A DNA stretch of 64,000 nucleotides from Myxocyprinus asiaticus (lineage: Eukaryota; Chordata; Actinopteri; Cypriniformes; Catostomidae), in the NCBI RefSeq assembly GCF_019703515.2, contig NC_059368.1, forward strand, positions 30,187,289 to 30,251,288, given 5' to 3'. Of this stretch, positions 11,320-24,352 are shown piece by piece (the first letter of the stretch is position 1; each line of letters opens with the position of its first letter). The notes beneath the pieces are model-generated. The model did no database searches and was not told where the DNA came from. It was given only the letters and a program-made list of their open reading frames with translations. Position numbers and translations under genes: made by a program.

Positions 11320-14300
11320 TCTAGGATCTATGCATTTAACATATCCATTACTACATTATAAAAAACAAATAGAATCCTGCCATAGCTCCAAACACTTGGT
11401 TCGACTGCTTGGACCGAACCCTAGTTCGTTTCCTCCCCCTCCCACCGCTGGTCTCTCTTCACATTATTCATATTATTTTGTCCTATTGCGTCATCAGTGT
11501 GAGTAACAAGTGGCAGCTGTTTACCACTGTAACAAGGTAACAACCCAAAAAGACATCAGCTTGGCTGTGTTTTTAAAGTATTCATCTCTTTGGATTTACC
11601 ACCAAAGCTTTACATGCACAGAACGACACTTGTGTTTGCCTGCCACCGATGCATTGAATGTGCAATGATGTGATGAATGTTAGCGTTTGTCTGCCGCAAG
11701 TTTGCGGGTGCACACAACAGTTTGGAAAACGGCGTTCACATTATGCAAACAAACCGAACTTTGAAGTCATTCGAACACAGGTGTGCACCAAAAGTGCTAG
11801 TGCTAGTAGTATTTGCACTTGTACATATATTCAAACTTGGCATGCTGTGATTGATTACACAACATACTGCAACCAATAACATTCGTCATCACTGATGTCA
11901 AACCTGGTGCAACTTCACCCTCCAAGTTTGAATATTCGTTACTCCTAGAAGCAATCTTTGGAAAAGAGGCTCTGTACACAAGCCAGATCATAGCACCTGG
12001 AGTTACATTGCTATCACTGAGAGAACAACTTTCACTGGTGATTCACCTAGAAAAAAAGCTCTCCTTGAGAAATCTTGAGTAAAAGACTGGAAATGAGTGA
12101 AGTGTGTGTTCATGTGTATGTGTTCATTTGTGCAAGACATGCACCAGTAATGTAATATTGTGTATGCCTGCTGTCTTCATGCCATCCAGGTGTGTAAAAT
12201 TGTAGGTACACCAAATTAAGAGAAAGAGAGAGCGATTTCTAATTGCCAGACAAGCATGAGTTTAGCCACACTGTGATTTGAACCTCTCTTTACCTCAAAC
12301 TCTCTGACTGACTATGGAAGTCTCAGGGCAAGAGAATGCAAATTCCCTGCCAATGAAAAACTGTATTTCTTATTGTGGAATAGATGAGACTTTATATTGT
12401 GTCATCAGACATAATACATAACAGCAATAATTCATCAAATCTGTTATACTCTTTTCCTTTCAATCCATAACTGAAATATACAATTGCTGTTTTGTTTTTG
12501 TTTTTTGTTTGTTTTTTTGCACCCAAACAAATTAAATGAGTATTCTCAGTTATATCAGATCTATCAACAGCATCTGTATATGCTATCCATTACCACCGAA
12601 ATTTTTTATTAGTCCCTGAGTTTTTAAAAACAAAGGAAAAACACATTTACAGTATTGTTCTAACAATGCAAGTCAATGGGGCAAATATACAACACCATTA
12701 AATAAACATTTACACTGTTACACTGCCTCAAATTTATTACCGTAAGACTGAAAAATTACACATTTATGAGACAAGTGTGATTGGATCCACTGGTGTGATT
12801 TAAGTTATGCCATGACCACATACTGTATATCCAGTAACTTTTATATGATGTCTGTACAAGGATACTAAGGAGGATCATGATGTAACTTTCCTTAAATCAC
12901 ATTTTAATAAAGCAAAACCAACATGAATTACATTGGTAACGCATAACCAGAAGTTCATCCATCTAGAGCAGCAGTCTCACCTCAAAAGGACAATTTAGAC
13001 AACTTCACAGTTAAATTAATAAACTATAAATAAAATATAAATGCTTTATTTTTAAAAATAAAGCTAAACATTTCAACTTCATTGTAAATGTATTACTGTA
13101 AACACATTATGCTTTGTTTAAACAGACTGAGGGCGAGTCAAAAAACTATTTTTATTGGTAATCGACAGCATTCCAAAACTCCCTTAACAGGCTGGTCCAT
13201 AAAAATGAATGTAGCGAAGTGGAGAAATTTAATGTAATTTAACTCTAGTCATAAATTGCACTTGGCCCCTTAAAGACCGGAGTGTTGCAACACCGGAGTT
13301 TGGCAACACCCACTTTCCGGCACTCTCTCGTGCTGGTTAGAACATGAGAACATGTGTTGTGCAAGTGAGCTCCTGGTATTGTTCATCATTTGAGAAGTTT
13401 TTGGGTAAATTTAAAATTTTACACAAAATGTTGTTAAATTGCATTACATATGTGTTCAGAAGAGTTGAATGTTAAAATTGTTTGTTATGGATCATTTTTG
13501 AAGGATGCATATGGATTCTGACCACGTTCTGTGCACACGTAAGAAATGTAAGCACTAGTTCTAGCGGGAAGACTAGCAGCTGTATATCATCTCACCATTA
13601 GCTAGGTAACTCCTAGCCATTCACATGTAAGCCATTGCTTTACAAGTTTGCTCACAATCTATCACATTGCTGTTTCAGTGTGCTAACACGGCAACCTCCA
13701 CCACCCCACCACCCCAAGTCGAGTCCCGTCGTGCATGGGGGAGGCTCCTCGCCCCTACCTCCTATCTCCGGCAGGATATGACGTTTTGGAGTTCAACATC
13801 TTCGGACCGCCAGACGGGGCTTACGCCAAAGAGAGACATTACATTTCTGTTTTATTTTCATCAAATAAATATCATCTTAAATTTCACTCAAGCCTGCGAG
13901 TCTTCCTGATAGAACTGGGTATGTAAATTTAGAATTAATCAAATGTTATTTAATGATTTATAGCCCAGAGTGTTTTCCAGTTTAGTGAATAACAGTAATA
14001 CATGTTATATATGAGAACACGTGTAATGAAAATTCTGTTGTTTTAAACTGCAATACATGTCCTTAAAGCCTGGTTAAAAATAAGTAAAATACTTTAAAAG
14101 TGATTTAAGCAAGTACTTGAATGTATAAAATGCTGTAAATGATATGAGAATGTATTGAGGTGATGTATGCTGAAGCATGTGGGTGGGCTAATGCCCTGTT
14201 TGTGTTTTCTTTTGACATTAGCCTCTACTGTATTTCATCTCCGTATTTCTTTCTACTGATTTTTCATTGTGCTGAAATTCAGTGAATCATTTTTTCTCTC

Positions 14301-14396
14301 ATTTGGGACATTGTTCTTTTTGAGTCACATTTACAAATTGTCAGAAAACTTGTGGATTGTAATCAAATTTTTCATTCTTCAAATAAGTACAAAAAA

Positions 14397-14456
<60 letters not shown>

Positions 14457-15100
14457 AATTCCCTTTCTTCAATACGGCCCCATTGACTGCTGTCCTTTTT
14501 TTTTTTTTATAAACAGCTGTCAGATAAACCCATTGTTTTGTGTACAGTGTGATTATTTGCAGCCCACCGGCTACATGAAGATCACAAATATTGACAGAAT
14601 ATATAACATAGGTATCATTTATAGTTAACTGACATGCTGGTCTACTGATGGCATGCTGTCTAAAACATTCAGGGATACCTGTTTTGACATTTACAGTTTA
14701 CAGCAACTTAAATTACTCATATATCCATGTATATCAAGTGAAGGCAGATACACAGCAAACCTAAATTTATACTCTATGTGATCTCATCGTCAGAGATATA
14801 GGAGAGTTTTTTTTTTTTTATTGATTTATTTATTTTATGTTTTATAGCAATATATACTGTATAATGATAAAATTAGATCCTTAAAAACACATGAGGGCTT
14901 TTTCTGGACAAAAAGAGCAAAATACCAAATTCAAAATACCAAGATGACTTAAGGGAAAAAACAAGTCTGGTTAACCACAACATTTAATGTTTAGAAGTCT
15001 AACGATGAGTTAAGAAAGTGACTGAATGAATCATTCCATTGGCACACTCTATTTAGATATCACTGGCACTCTTCTCTCTCTCTCTTTGTACAAGGATGAT
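11320..15100. other. spacer, mostly unrecognised
   Basis: No gene is supported. Near 13672-13678 a CTGTTTCAG acceptor-like site and near 13917 a GGTATGTAAAT donor-like site bracket about 240 bp of balanced composition that is open in one frame (the protein from 13735 starts MGEAPRPYLLSPAGYDVLEF). I do not recognise the product and treat it as exon-like only. A region near 11390-11780 has scattered inverted similarity (CGAACCCTAGTTCG, ACCGAACTTTGAAG) that may be an old MITE. Confidence 0.4.
14401..14453. repeat. (TA)n microsatellite
   Basis: About 26 TA units without interruption. Confidence 0.97.
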
Positions 15101-15108
15101 TCAACAAC

Positions 15109-15957
15109 CAGGGTTGGGGAGTAACGGAATACATGTAATGGGATTACGTATTTAAAATGCAAAATAAAAGTAACTGTATTCCACTACAGTTACAATTTAA
15201 ATCATTGGTATTTAGAATACAGTTACATTCAAAAAGTATTTTGATTACTGAAGAGATTCATTTGCATTTTATTGTCATTTGTTTCATTTAATATTTAGTC
15301 CTGTCAGATGGAAAACATTTATACATATAAATGATGCGATCCAAAGTGCATTTGAGCAGCGGTGAAACACTTTCTTACGATGTGTTACATTCACACGAGC
15401 AGACAGAGAAGTAAGTCTGGAGTAAGTTTGGAGCAGAAGAAATAGAAATAACCCTTGTGTAAATTGTCAGCTTTACGCTAAGCTAAAATGCTATTTCTAG
15501 CCATTTTACATGCATGTTACCAGGCACGATCATATTTTGTTTATCAAGAGAATTCACGTTTGATTATAATTTCTTTTTTTCTAGTAAGACCTTTGATATT
15601 AGGGCAAAAATTTTATTCTTGATAATAATTTGTGTTTTGTTTTCCGTAAAAATATCTAAAAATCCTTAAAACAAGATCAACTTGATTAATCTTGTTTTAG
15701 AAAAAACACTGTATAAGATATTTAGGTTTTTCAGAGAATGTATTTTAAACATGTGTATTTTGTCTTACTGTACTGGCAGAGTTTTTATAGTCAAAACAAG
15801 TGAAGAAATCTACCAGTGCTGAAGAAGTAATCCAAAGTATTTAGACTATGTTACTGACCTTGAGTAATCAAACAGAATACGTTTCAAATTACATTTTACG
15901 GCATGTATTTTGTAATCTGTAGTGGAATACATTTCAAAAGTAACCCTCCCAACCCTG
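15109..15957 (+). mobile_element. hAT-type MITE (CAGGGTTGGG family), copy B
   Basis: Starts CAGGGTTGGGGAGTAACG and ends CCTCCCAACCCTG. The 8-bp flanks TCAACAAC (15101-15108) and TTGACAAC (15958-15965) match at 6 of 8 bases, an eroded target duplication. It is the reverse complement of copy A (8065-8905), with substitutions and small indels. Confidence 0.87.
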
Positions 15958-15965
15958 TTGACAAC

Positions 15966-18143
15966 AGCCAATGGGGGCACTATACTCACCACACACTAAT
16001 AAACACTGTTCTGCAAAATATTCTGCCCCAAATCCAATACACACTTCACTGATTTACAAATCTCTTACAGTTAACTGTAGTTCTCTGTGATATGTCTATT
16101 TCTATTCATATATTACAAAATGCTTTTACTACACTAAGATGAAAAACAACTGCCTTTATGTGTGCACTGTTCCTTTACAGTTGGACCTCTATTGGTGAAT
16201 CATTAAAATAACTGGCAGATTTTCCAGGAATTATAATTCAGCTTCCGCAAATCATTATTCAAGTTCAGAAGGACAGTCGTGAACATATGGACTAAATGAG
16301 ACATACCATAAAAACACCATACATATAGTGACAGCTGGTCGTAGTAACATCATATTCTGGAGCTGCTTTTCATCTGCAGGGACTAGGCATCCAATGCTAA
16401 AATAAGAGAAAGGATGGTGTGAAATATAGAGAAATGCTGCAAGAGAACCTTTTTCAGTCTGCTAAAAAACAACAAAAAAAGTGTTCAACTTGTTGTCAGG
16501 ATGAAATCTTGTTTATTATAATCTCGTAAAACAAAGAATGAACCTGATACTTCAATGCCAAGTATGTTTGAACTGGTTAAACGGGCTTAGGGTCCCAAAC
16601 AGAAGAAGGAAATTCAAGAACTATGATAAATTTGACTGAGAAAGACTAACCAAACTAGATGACTCCACATTTCAAAGACCATACCTGACCAAAACTAGAC
16701 TAATAGACATGACAAACATGAACAAATTGAAGGTAGATGCAAGAGATGATTGACAAGACTTTTCAAAATAAAAGTCATGATCAACATCATCATAAAACTT
16801 TGATAAAGAAGTGCAGCATAAAGTAGAAGAGGAAGCAATTGAGAATTGCCAGAATGAAAGCTTTCAAGATATTATGATCATATTTTGGCCTGGGGAAAAA
16901 AAGTAAACACTCTCTTTGCTCTCTAAAACATGTCCAGGAGATGTCCAGCTTTGTCAGTAAGTTTTGACCAGTAATTTTGGGCATCAGTTGCAGAGATAAG
17001 CTCATAAATTATTGTTTTTTTTTCCTGTCGAGATCTGCATTTTATGATAAAACCTCAAAAACAGATCCTCTTTGTTTTGTCTATAATACATTCAAATCCA
17101 CCGGAACAGGGTCAGACTCGCACAGGAAGACCAAACAAGTGATGACAGCCTATTTCACAACATTAAAATACAACACTGCCGGCAGGATTAAAAATGAGAT
17201 TAAACAGCCTAATATATTCTGGGATATTCTGGGTAAATCTTTTCCGGTGTGTTCCGTTTCATTGACTTCACTGAGGACTTATCCTCCCACACACTTCTAG
17301 AGAGATGTGTACTGAGATGAGCTTAGTGCATGAAATAGTTTGTGATTGATGTGTTTAGCCATTACTGTCTAGAAATTAGTTAATTTGAGATACTGTGTAT
17401 TTTATTTTGAAATACAAACATTGATGAAACAATATTAATTCACTTTGATATTTTTCTGTTGGGCATTATGTCAAAAATGTCTAGGTGGTATAACATTTAA
17501 TATATAAAAGTATATTAATAGTATATTTCAATACTTCATATACCATTGCATAATCTTTTATTATTATTATTATTTAATTTTAATAAAAAAATATGAAACA
17601 GTTTTGTTTTAAAATATTAGCCTAATAAAAAAAAAAAAAAAGAAGAAGAAAATAAAAACAAATTGTCCACCAAATCAAAGTCAGTGTGGTATAACAACAT
17701 GTGGAAAGCCATTTTGTTGACATGTAACACAAAAACCATAAAAAAGGAAATTACATAAAGGACCTTATGACTGTGTTGATGTCAATAAGTCTCTTAAAAA
17801 AAGTGCATGACATTTTGAATTAATTTCATGAACTGACCTTGTCATGTAATAAAACATCAAAATGGGTCTGCATTTTAAGCTTGAACAATATATTTGAAAA
17901 CTTTAGTATTAGAGTAATAATATATGTGCACTCATATGTATTGAAGGTTTTCTCTAATGACTGTGACATTTTTTGAGTCATTAAATCAAACTCTTTGTTG
18001 AAAATGGTACGGAAGCTTTTCAGAAACGTATTAAAACAACATAAATAAAAAGATTGCATTTCTAAGAACAAATGTTTTTTTAAACCAAAGTTTTTAAAAG
18101 AGTTTTATTTTCATAATCTTGGACATCCTTTTGTGCAGTTCAA

Positions 18144-18185
<42 letters not shown>

Positions 18186-19169
18186 TATGAATGATAGTTT
18201 TGTGGGATGGCTTATATGACAAATAATAGACAGCTCTCTTTTAATATTGCTCTCTCTTTCCCGCACAAATACAAACATGATCTTATCAGTTATAACTACA
18301 GTCACACATAGCTGACACACAAGGGTCCTCTGGATATCTCCCTGCATTGTACTCCTTTGCCTCTGAAGATGACAAATTATATTTTTGTATAAGCGATTCC
18401 CCCGTTCTCCGCCTATTCCTCTGCCACATTTCTCTTCAAAATTCCACTCCAGATTCCACAAACAGATCCTGATATTTTTCCAGATGGACCAAATGTTGAC
18501 ATTGTACATAAATCACAGTAATTAGGCTGGAATTTTCCATCAACATTTACCATAGATGAGGAAGAAAAAGAAGGAGAGAGATGGAAACAATCTCATGATG
18601 TACAGTGATTTTAATTTGTGGGGCCAACCAATCCTTCAAATAAAAATGATGGATTGATTTTTGATGACGTGAGAACAGTTGCTCACACCTGCATAGGAGC
18701 ACAGCACATTCATGAATTCCTTGACAGAGATCAAAATAAAGATAAACTTTGTAAAAAAAAAATAATAAAAAACAATAAATAAAAAGTTCCAGTGAAAATT
18801 CTAAAGATTAAAACATAAAAAATATGACACTATGCCAAATGTGTTTATGTTTATAGAGAAACACAGTTTGTTCAGGTTGTCTGATGCCCACGCCCTTCAT
18901 GGCCTTTTGTAAGATCCAGGCACGCCATTGCCTCCACAAACATGGCCCCTAAAGACCACTTACCCTCAAGACTTCAAAGATCCAGGGGACGGCAGGGCCT
19001 CTGGCAGGATTCAGACTGACGTTTAATGTGGAATTACCCCTGGCCTCACTGCCCCCTCCTCCTCCCTTAAATAAATCACCTGGCAGGTTCCCATCCATCA
19101 CTCATACAGGTTTGTCCACAGCTGTCTGGGCACTGATCTGTTTTCCAACAAAAAAATGTGTTGGTACTA
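15966..19169. other. AT-rich spacer, nothing recognised
   Basis: Several frames of 70-130 codons occur on both strands (16977-17300 plus, 18111-18509 minus). They are low-complexity or lack any motif, and I reject them as genes. No repeat boundary was identified except the microsatellite listed separately. Confidence 0.45.
18149..18185. repeat. (ATT)n microsatellite
   Basis: About 12 ATT/TTA units. Confidence 0.95.
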
Positions 19170-20257
19170 GGGCTGTCAATTTAAAGGTGCACTCTGTAAC
19201 TTTTTGTTTGTGTCTTCTAGGACTTACAGTGACACCTAGTGGTGTGGATTCAACATCATTCAAAATCAATAGTTTTCAGTTACAGATGCCATTGTAGAAA
19301 TTCACTATTCACAATCAGCTATGATTAATTTATTCCAAGAGTGAAAGTGTCCAATAACAAGATGATTACTGAAATTAAACAAATAGTATTCAGCTGGTCA
19401 TGTGATTCTAAAATGGTAGCCCCCATAAGGGCACCCCTGCCCCATGTAGAATAAAACAGCATTTATAAGGTTACTGATATGACTAGAGTCCTCATCTCAT
19501 GTAGGTGGTCATGATTTTATACATACGTATGTTTCAAAATTTTCATTTCATTTAATTTCTTTAGGAGTAAAACTTTTTAATGGGGAGAAAATTACTGTGT
19601 GCACTAATTTAATGTTATAGTTGTAATTAGATTGCAGTTACTGACTTTCAATTAAGTTAATAACTTTTAAAGGTATAGTTCACACAAAAATGAGAATTAT
19701 TTCATCATTTACTCACCCTCATGCAATCCCAGTATGTGTATGACTTTCTTTCTTCTACAGAACACAAACAAAGATTTTTAGAAGTATATCTCAGCTCTGT
19801 AGGTCCATACAATGCAAGTGAATGGTGACCAGTGTAGGAATTTTGGTAGTATAAATGCACTCAGTATTAATTAATGTGTCTGCGAACCTTCACTATAATA
19901 TGTAAGTAATTTTACAATGGAATTAGCCGTGTTTGACCACCATTATAAGAATTATGATTAATTCACTATCAAGTGACGAGATTATTTATCAAAATATACC
20001 ACTGTCAAATTAACTTTGAATACAAACAAGACTTTATTGCTAAGCTTACATAAAACTAACTAAAACATATAGACTGTAGGTTCTACTGGTTGTTTAGATC
20101 AGTGTTACTATCAGAAATAATTAATAATTATTTCTTTAGTTATTAATTAATATTTAAATTATATAATAGAATCTAACTCATTAAAACCTCACACGGCGCA
20201 CCATTAAATGTAGTGCGCCACATTCAGGAGCGGGTTTGGTTATTAGCAATAATTAAT

Positions 20258-20485
20258 AATTATCAAAGATAATTATTAAAATCAATAGAACATTGATGAG
20301 AATCAATGTTAGCTTTTTTTAAATCCTTTAAATCAACAATTATCAAAGAGAATCATTAATTATTAACATCGATGAAACATTGATTAAAATTAACACTAGC
20401 TTATTGATCCTTCAAATTCAACAATCATCAAATATAATTATTAATTATCAAAATCAATAGAATATTAATAAGGATTAATATCGCC
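20258..20485. repeat. degenerate tandem repeat, three units of about 80-85 bp
   Basis: Units begin AATTATCAAAG at 20258, AATTATCAAAG at 20338 and AATCATCAAAT at 20423. Each runs through an ATCAATAGAACATTGAT-like block, and the first two also share a TAGC...AAATCAAC-like block. The units have diverged by substitution. Confidence 0.7.
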
Positions 20486-20825
20486 GGGGCACCACCCTGG
20501 AATCAGGGACTAATAACCAGATAGTATAACAGTCTCAATATTAGATTGTTCTCTTAGGAAAATCAACATCCGAAAAATAACGACCTTCGAAAAGAAACAA
20601 TGAAGGCTTGAATCCGAGCACTGACATCCCTGTCAGCATTTGACACAGGTGTATGCAAAACAAACCAAAACACTTCTCTATGAAATATAACAAAGTTTAT
20701 TTATGCAGTAATATCAATTAATAATCAATACAATGCAGTCAATAAACTTCCGATTTACAACTACAAACTAAACAGTGACATGATTAGATATGGTAACCAA
20801 AATAATCCTATAACACATGAGAGGA

Positions 20826-20827
<2 letters not shown>

Positions 20828-20870
<43 letters not shown>
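20828..20870. repeat. (TG)n(AG)n microsatellite
   Basis: About 15 TG units followed by about 6 AG units, inside the 3.7-kb insert. Confidence 0.95.
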
Positions 20871-20871
<1 letters not shown>

Positions 20872-23800
20872 ATGTTTGTGTGTGTGTGTGAGGAGGGATG
20901 CGCACAAAATGGCGGACGTGACTCTCGTGGAGAGTACGTCACGTAAGATTTCCGGGCAGAGAATATGGCCACGAATGTGGGCGGAGAGAAGCCGGTCAAT
21001 GGCGTCTGCCCGTTTACCACGTGTCTCCGCTTGTACGATAACTTAGGGACAAAGCTGAGCTTTATCACGAAGTTATCTACTAGCCAAAAATGTGTGCAAG
21101 AATGTTTGTGAGGGGTCGCATGTGTGTGTGGTTAGTACGAGAGAGAGAGAGAATAAAGTGGCTGCACCAAAGCCGGTTTTGTGATCGTGGGAGAGAAAGC
21201 AACTGTTAATTTATCACTTAGAGACGCGGTGGACGGCTCATAAACCGTCCCACGGTCTTTGGTTCTTTAATGGATAAACTCAGTTTGCTGGTCTCACCCG
21301 TGATGGTGGAAATACACAACAGTCCAATGTGGTTGGACTACAACACAGCAGATCTCATTCGTGATAACAGTACATTACAGTAATACCTTGAGTATTTTTA
21401 GCAGCAATGAGCGGACTCGGTGGTCCGTAACTGTAAAAGCAATAACCTCGATACACAAAAATAACACACTATAATATTCTATCTCTGCCCAGACGTAAAC
21501 CTCTTACTTGAATCGTATTAGGACGCAGATGAATGAGTGTTCATCTGTCCTTTAACTCCGACTCAGTTCCTCGAGGCTCGGGTGATGACGGGAGGCCATT
21601 TCCTCACTCTGTCGGCGGGCGGTACAGCTGCTGATTCTCGGCGGGCTGACGGAGAAATCAGCGATGTCGACTTGATTGAAGAGGGAAGAGAAATCTTTTT
21701 TCTCATCACTTCTGCAGGCAAACGGATGAAGATGCGGATTTCATTCGGATCCGTTAGAGTGTTCGGTAGAACACAGAGTAATCTCAACTCGTCCAGCGAG
21801 ATGGAGATTGTATGGCCACAGTTTCAAGTCATATGTTACTTCCTTGTGCCACGAGGCTACACCTGAGAGCAGCGATGAGCTGCGTCTACACATGGCGAGC
21901 AAAGTTGCTGGAAGCAAATCCCGGAAGGATCTCAGAGTTATTTCTACTCCCGATGACGTCATGGTTTAGGGGCGTTCTGTCGTGTGCCTCATCCAATAGG
22001 AGTTGAGAGTTTGATCCTTTAGTGAGCAAGGCTTCATGGGATTTGTAGTCTGTTTTGGACTCCCTTTGTTTGATTTTGTCACAGTTTTTATCAGTAAGAT
22101 TTATGACTGAGTGTGTGGGCTAGGTTAGGCTAAAACCAGTTAGGTTTTACGACTGAATACATGAGGCCCAACAAGACAAACATGAAAAACAGGTTGTGAG
22201 TGATCTGAGTGGAGTAACTTCAATGGAAATGATCTGAACAGAGAAAATTAACTTTATGGAGTCTGTAGACAATGCCTTAAGAACCATTGATACTTAATTC
22301 AGTCTAACTCGATTTGCAATCGGGTAACTCAAATTATATTAAAGAGACACCAGTACTTTCAGCAAAGTCTGGAGATGTACTTGCATATCCTTGCATTTCC
22401 TTGTGTTGCTTGGTTCTTTGGCTCTTTGTAGAAAGTTCTGGTTGTTCCGTTGATGTTTTGGACCTCTGTTAAGATCATGGATGTCGGGTTGTTGCTGGAA
22501 TGATGAAGCGGGCTTTGAAGCAAGGCCTTCTGCAAGGGAAACTCACAACTCCCTGTCACGTGTGTGAGTCGTAGAGCAGAGAGGGAACTCTTTTCCGAAC
22601 TTTGCGTTCCAAGCTTCCCGAAGTCTACATTGTGCAGAGACAGAGGGCGCCGGAGCAAGGGCTAAGAGCCACGAGGGCTAGAGCACAGAGGATGAAGAGA
22701 GCTGAATAGGAAGAGAGCTGAAGAGGAAAAAAATTCTTACTTGGTGTGGAGGGTTTTGTTGAGTTGAGGGTGGCCACACCCCAAAGGTGCCTTGAGCCAA
22801 TCAGAAGTGTTTTCAGATACCATGTGATCATCTCTCTGTCCCTCCTTCTGGAGCTGATTTATAACCCTTTGTGTAAAGGATTCTTAAAAATTCCTGCTCG
22901 AAAAAGTACATGTATTAATCATACATTTTATATAATGACATTACATCTGTTAACATCAATATTCTCTACATAAATGGGCAAGCATTTATATATGAAACAT
23001 GACATATTTTCCATTTATGTTTACTTCGCTACACATTAACATTTGAATATACATTATTATGCATTGTATAATTGAGCATCATGTGTGCACTAATGCATTC
23101 TATGATTCTAACCACAGTCAGTCATCATGTGATGCATCTTAGCATATTAAAAGTAGGTTATATGCATTCAGAAGTGTAGAATGAGACAATGGAGTCTTTT
23201 TATATTGTTATAGTTCATAGTATATATATGCATTGAAAAAAAAAATGTGACTGTGTCAAAGTTCCTGGATTTAAGAAGAGTTCAAAGGGATCCTTCCAAA
23301 GACAGTAAGACAGTTTTCAAGCTCTCTCATCTCGCACAGAGTTTTAGCAATGTCTTATTTTCTGTGTGTCAAATTGGTTAAGTCGAAGGACAAAGGAGTA
23401 TCTTAGCTTTCCATGGGGTTTCCATGGCGACGTTTCTTTATCAATCTTTTGGAATGTGTATGCCAGTTGTGAGAGGTTTTCTAAGAGTCTTGCATTTATG
23501 ACTTTGAGGAATGTTCGGTGTGACTGCTGGCCTCTGAACATGGACATTAATAATTCTTCTGCTCATAAGAGCCTACACCAGCAGAAAAATATTCTATATG
23601 ACTCCAGTGGTTAAGTCTATGTCTTCAGAAGCTATATGATAGGTGTGGGTGAGAAACAGATTAATGTTTAAGTCCTTTTTTACTATAAATCTTTTTCAGA
23701 ATGTGAAAGAATGTGAAAGTGGAGATTTATAGTAAAAAAAAAAGGACTTAAATATTAATCTGTTTCACACCCACACCTATCATATCGCTTCTGAAGACAA

Positions 23801-24352
23801 AGATTTAACCACTGGAGTCAAATAAAAAATTTTTTTTTTTTTACTTCAAAAGTCTGGTCTCCATTCACTTGCATTGTAAGGACCTACAGATCTGAAATAT
23901 TCTTCTAAAAATCTTTGTTTGTGTTCTGCAGAAGAAAGAAAGTCATATACAGTACATCTTGGATGGTGTGAATGATGAAAGAATTTACATTTTTGGGTGA
24001 ACTATCCCTTTAAGTATATTACTTGGGTTACACATAATTGTAATATAATATTAATGCACAACACACTTAAAACAAGAAATATGTTCAAATGCTGCCATTT
24101 CTAAGACAACATGCACCCCCAAAAAATGTAAGAGGAAAGTGAGCTGAAAAGTAACTTTTCTGTGAGAAGTGTTTTAGAATGTAAATCAAAGATAAAGTCA
24201 TTAGTAATGTGATTACTTTTTTCTGTGAATTAATTAGTAAAGTAAACTGGTTACTTTTTTAGATAAGTAATACATAATTTGTCATGGATTACACTTTTGG
24301 TTAGTTTCCCAACACTTAATTCGATTGAATTTTTTTTATTGATTGACAGCCC

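Larger units (their letters stand above)
19833..23577 (-). mobile_element. 3.7-kb non-coding insert with TG...CA ends and CCAG target duplication
   Basis: The insert begins TGTAGGAATTTTGG and ends GAGCCTACA, so it has TGTAGG/CCTACA termini. It is flanked by CCAG at 19829-19832 and 23578-23581. A 4-bp duplication with TG...CA ends fits an LTR-type integration. On the minus strand there is a TATA-like GGTTATAAATC near 22865 and polyadenylation-like AATAAA motifs near 20696 and 20033, so I place it on the minus strand. No RT, integrase or gag is seen. I could not find a direct repeat of either end inside it, so it is either a very long solo LTR or a non-autonomous element of unknown type. It includes a CpG-richer part (about 20880-21960) and a tandem array at 20258-20485. 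Confidence 0.6.
19667..24013. mobile_element. TTAA-bounded foldback MITE, split by a 3.7-kb insert
   Basis: The left part (19667-19832) starts TTAAAGGTATAGTTCACAC and includes CTTTCTTTCTTCTACAGAAC. The right part (23582-24013) contains an almost perfect inverted repeat around 23617-23810 (ATATGATAGGTGTGGGTGAG against CACACCCACACCTATCATAT) and ends GGGTGAACTATCCCTTTAA. The two parts align to the left and right portions of the intact relative at 40716-41393. The interruption begins and ends at CCAG. Confidence 0.85.
19170..24352. mobile_element. outer MITE with GGGCTGTCAAT inverted ends
   Basis: The left end GGGCTGTCAAT (19170-19180) is inverted at the right end ATTGACAGCCC (24342-24352). Between them lie a second MITE and its own nested insert, so the outer element's own sequence is about 0.8 kb. 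No clean target duplication was found, so the pairing is likely but not proven. A segment just inside the left end, TTTAAAGGTGCACTCTGTAA, is itself typical of another MITE. Confidence 0.5.

Noticed and set aside
18111..18509. 132-codon minus-strand frame
   Set aside because: It includes a poly-asparagine run coded by a microsatellite and has no recognisable domain.
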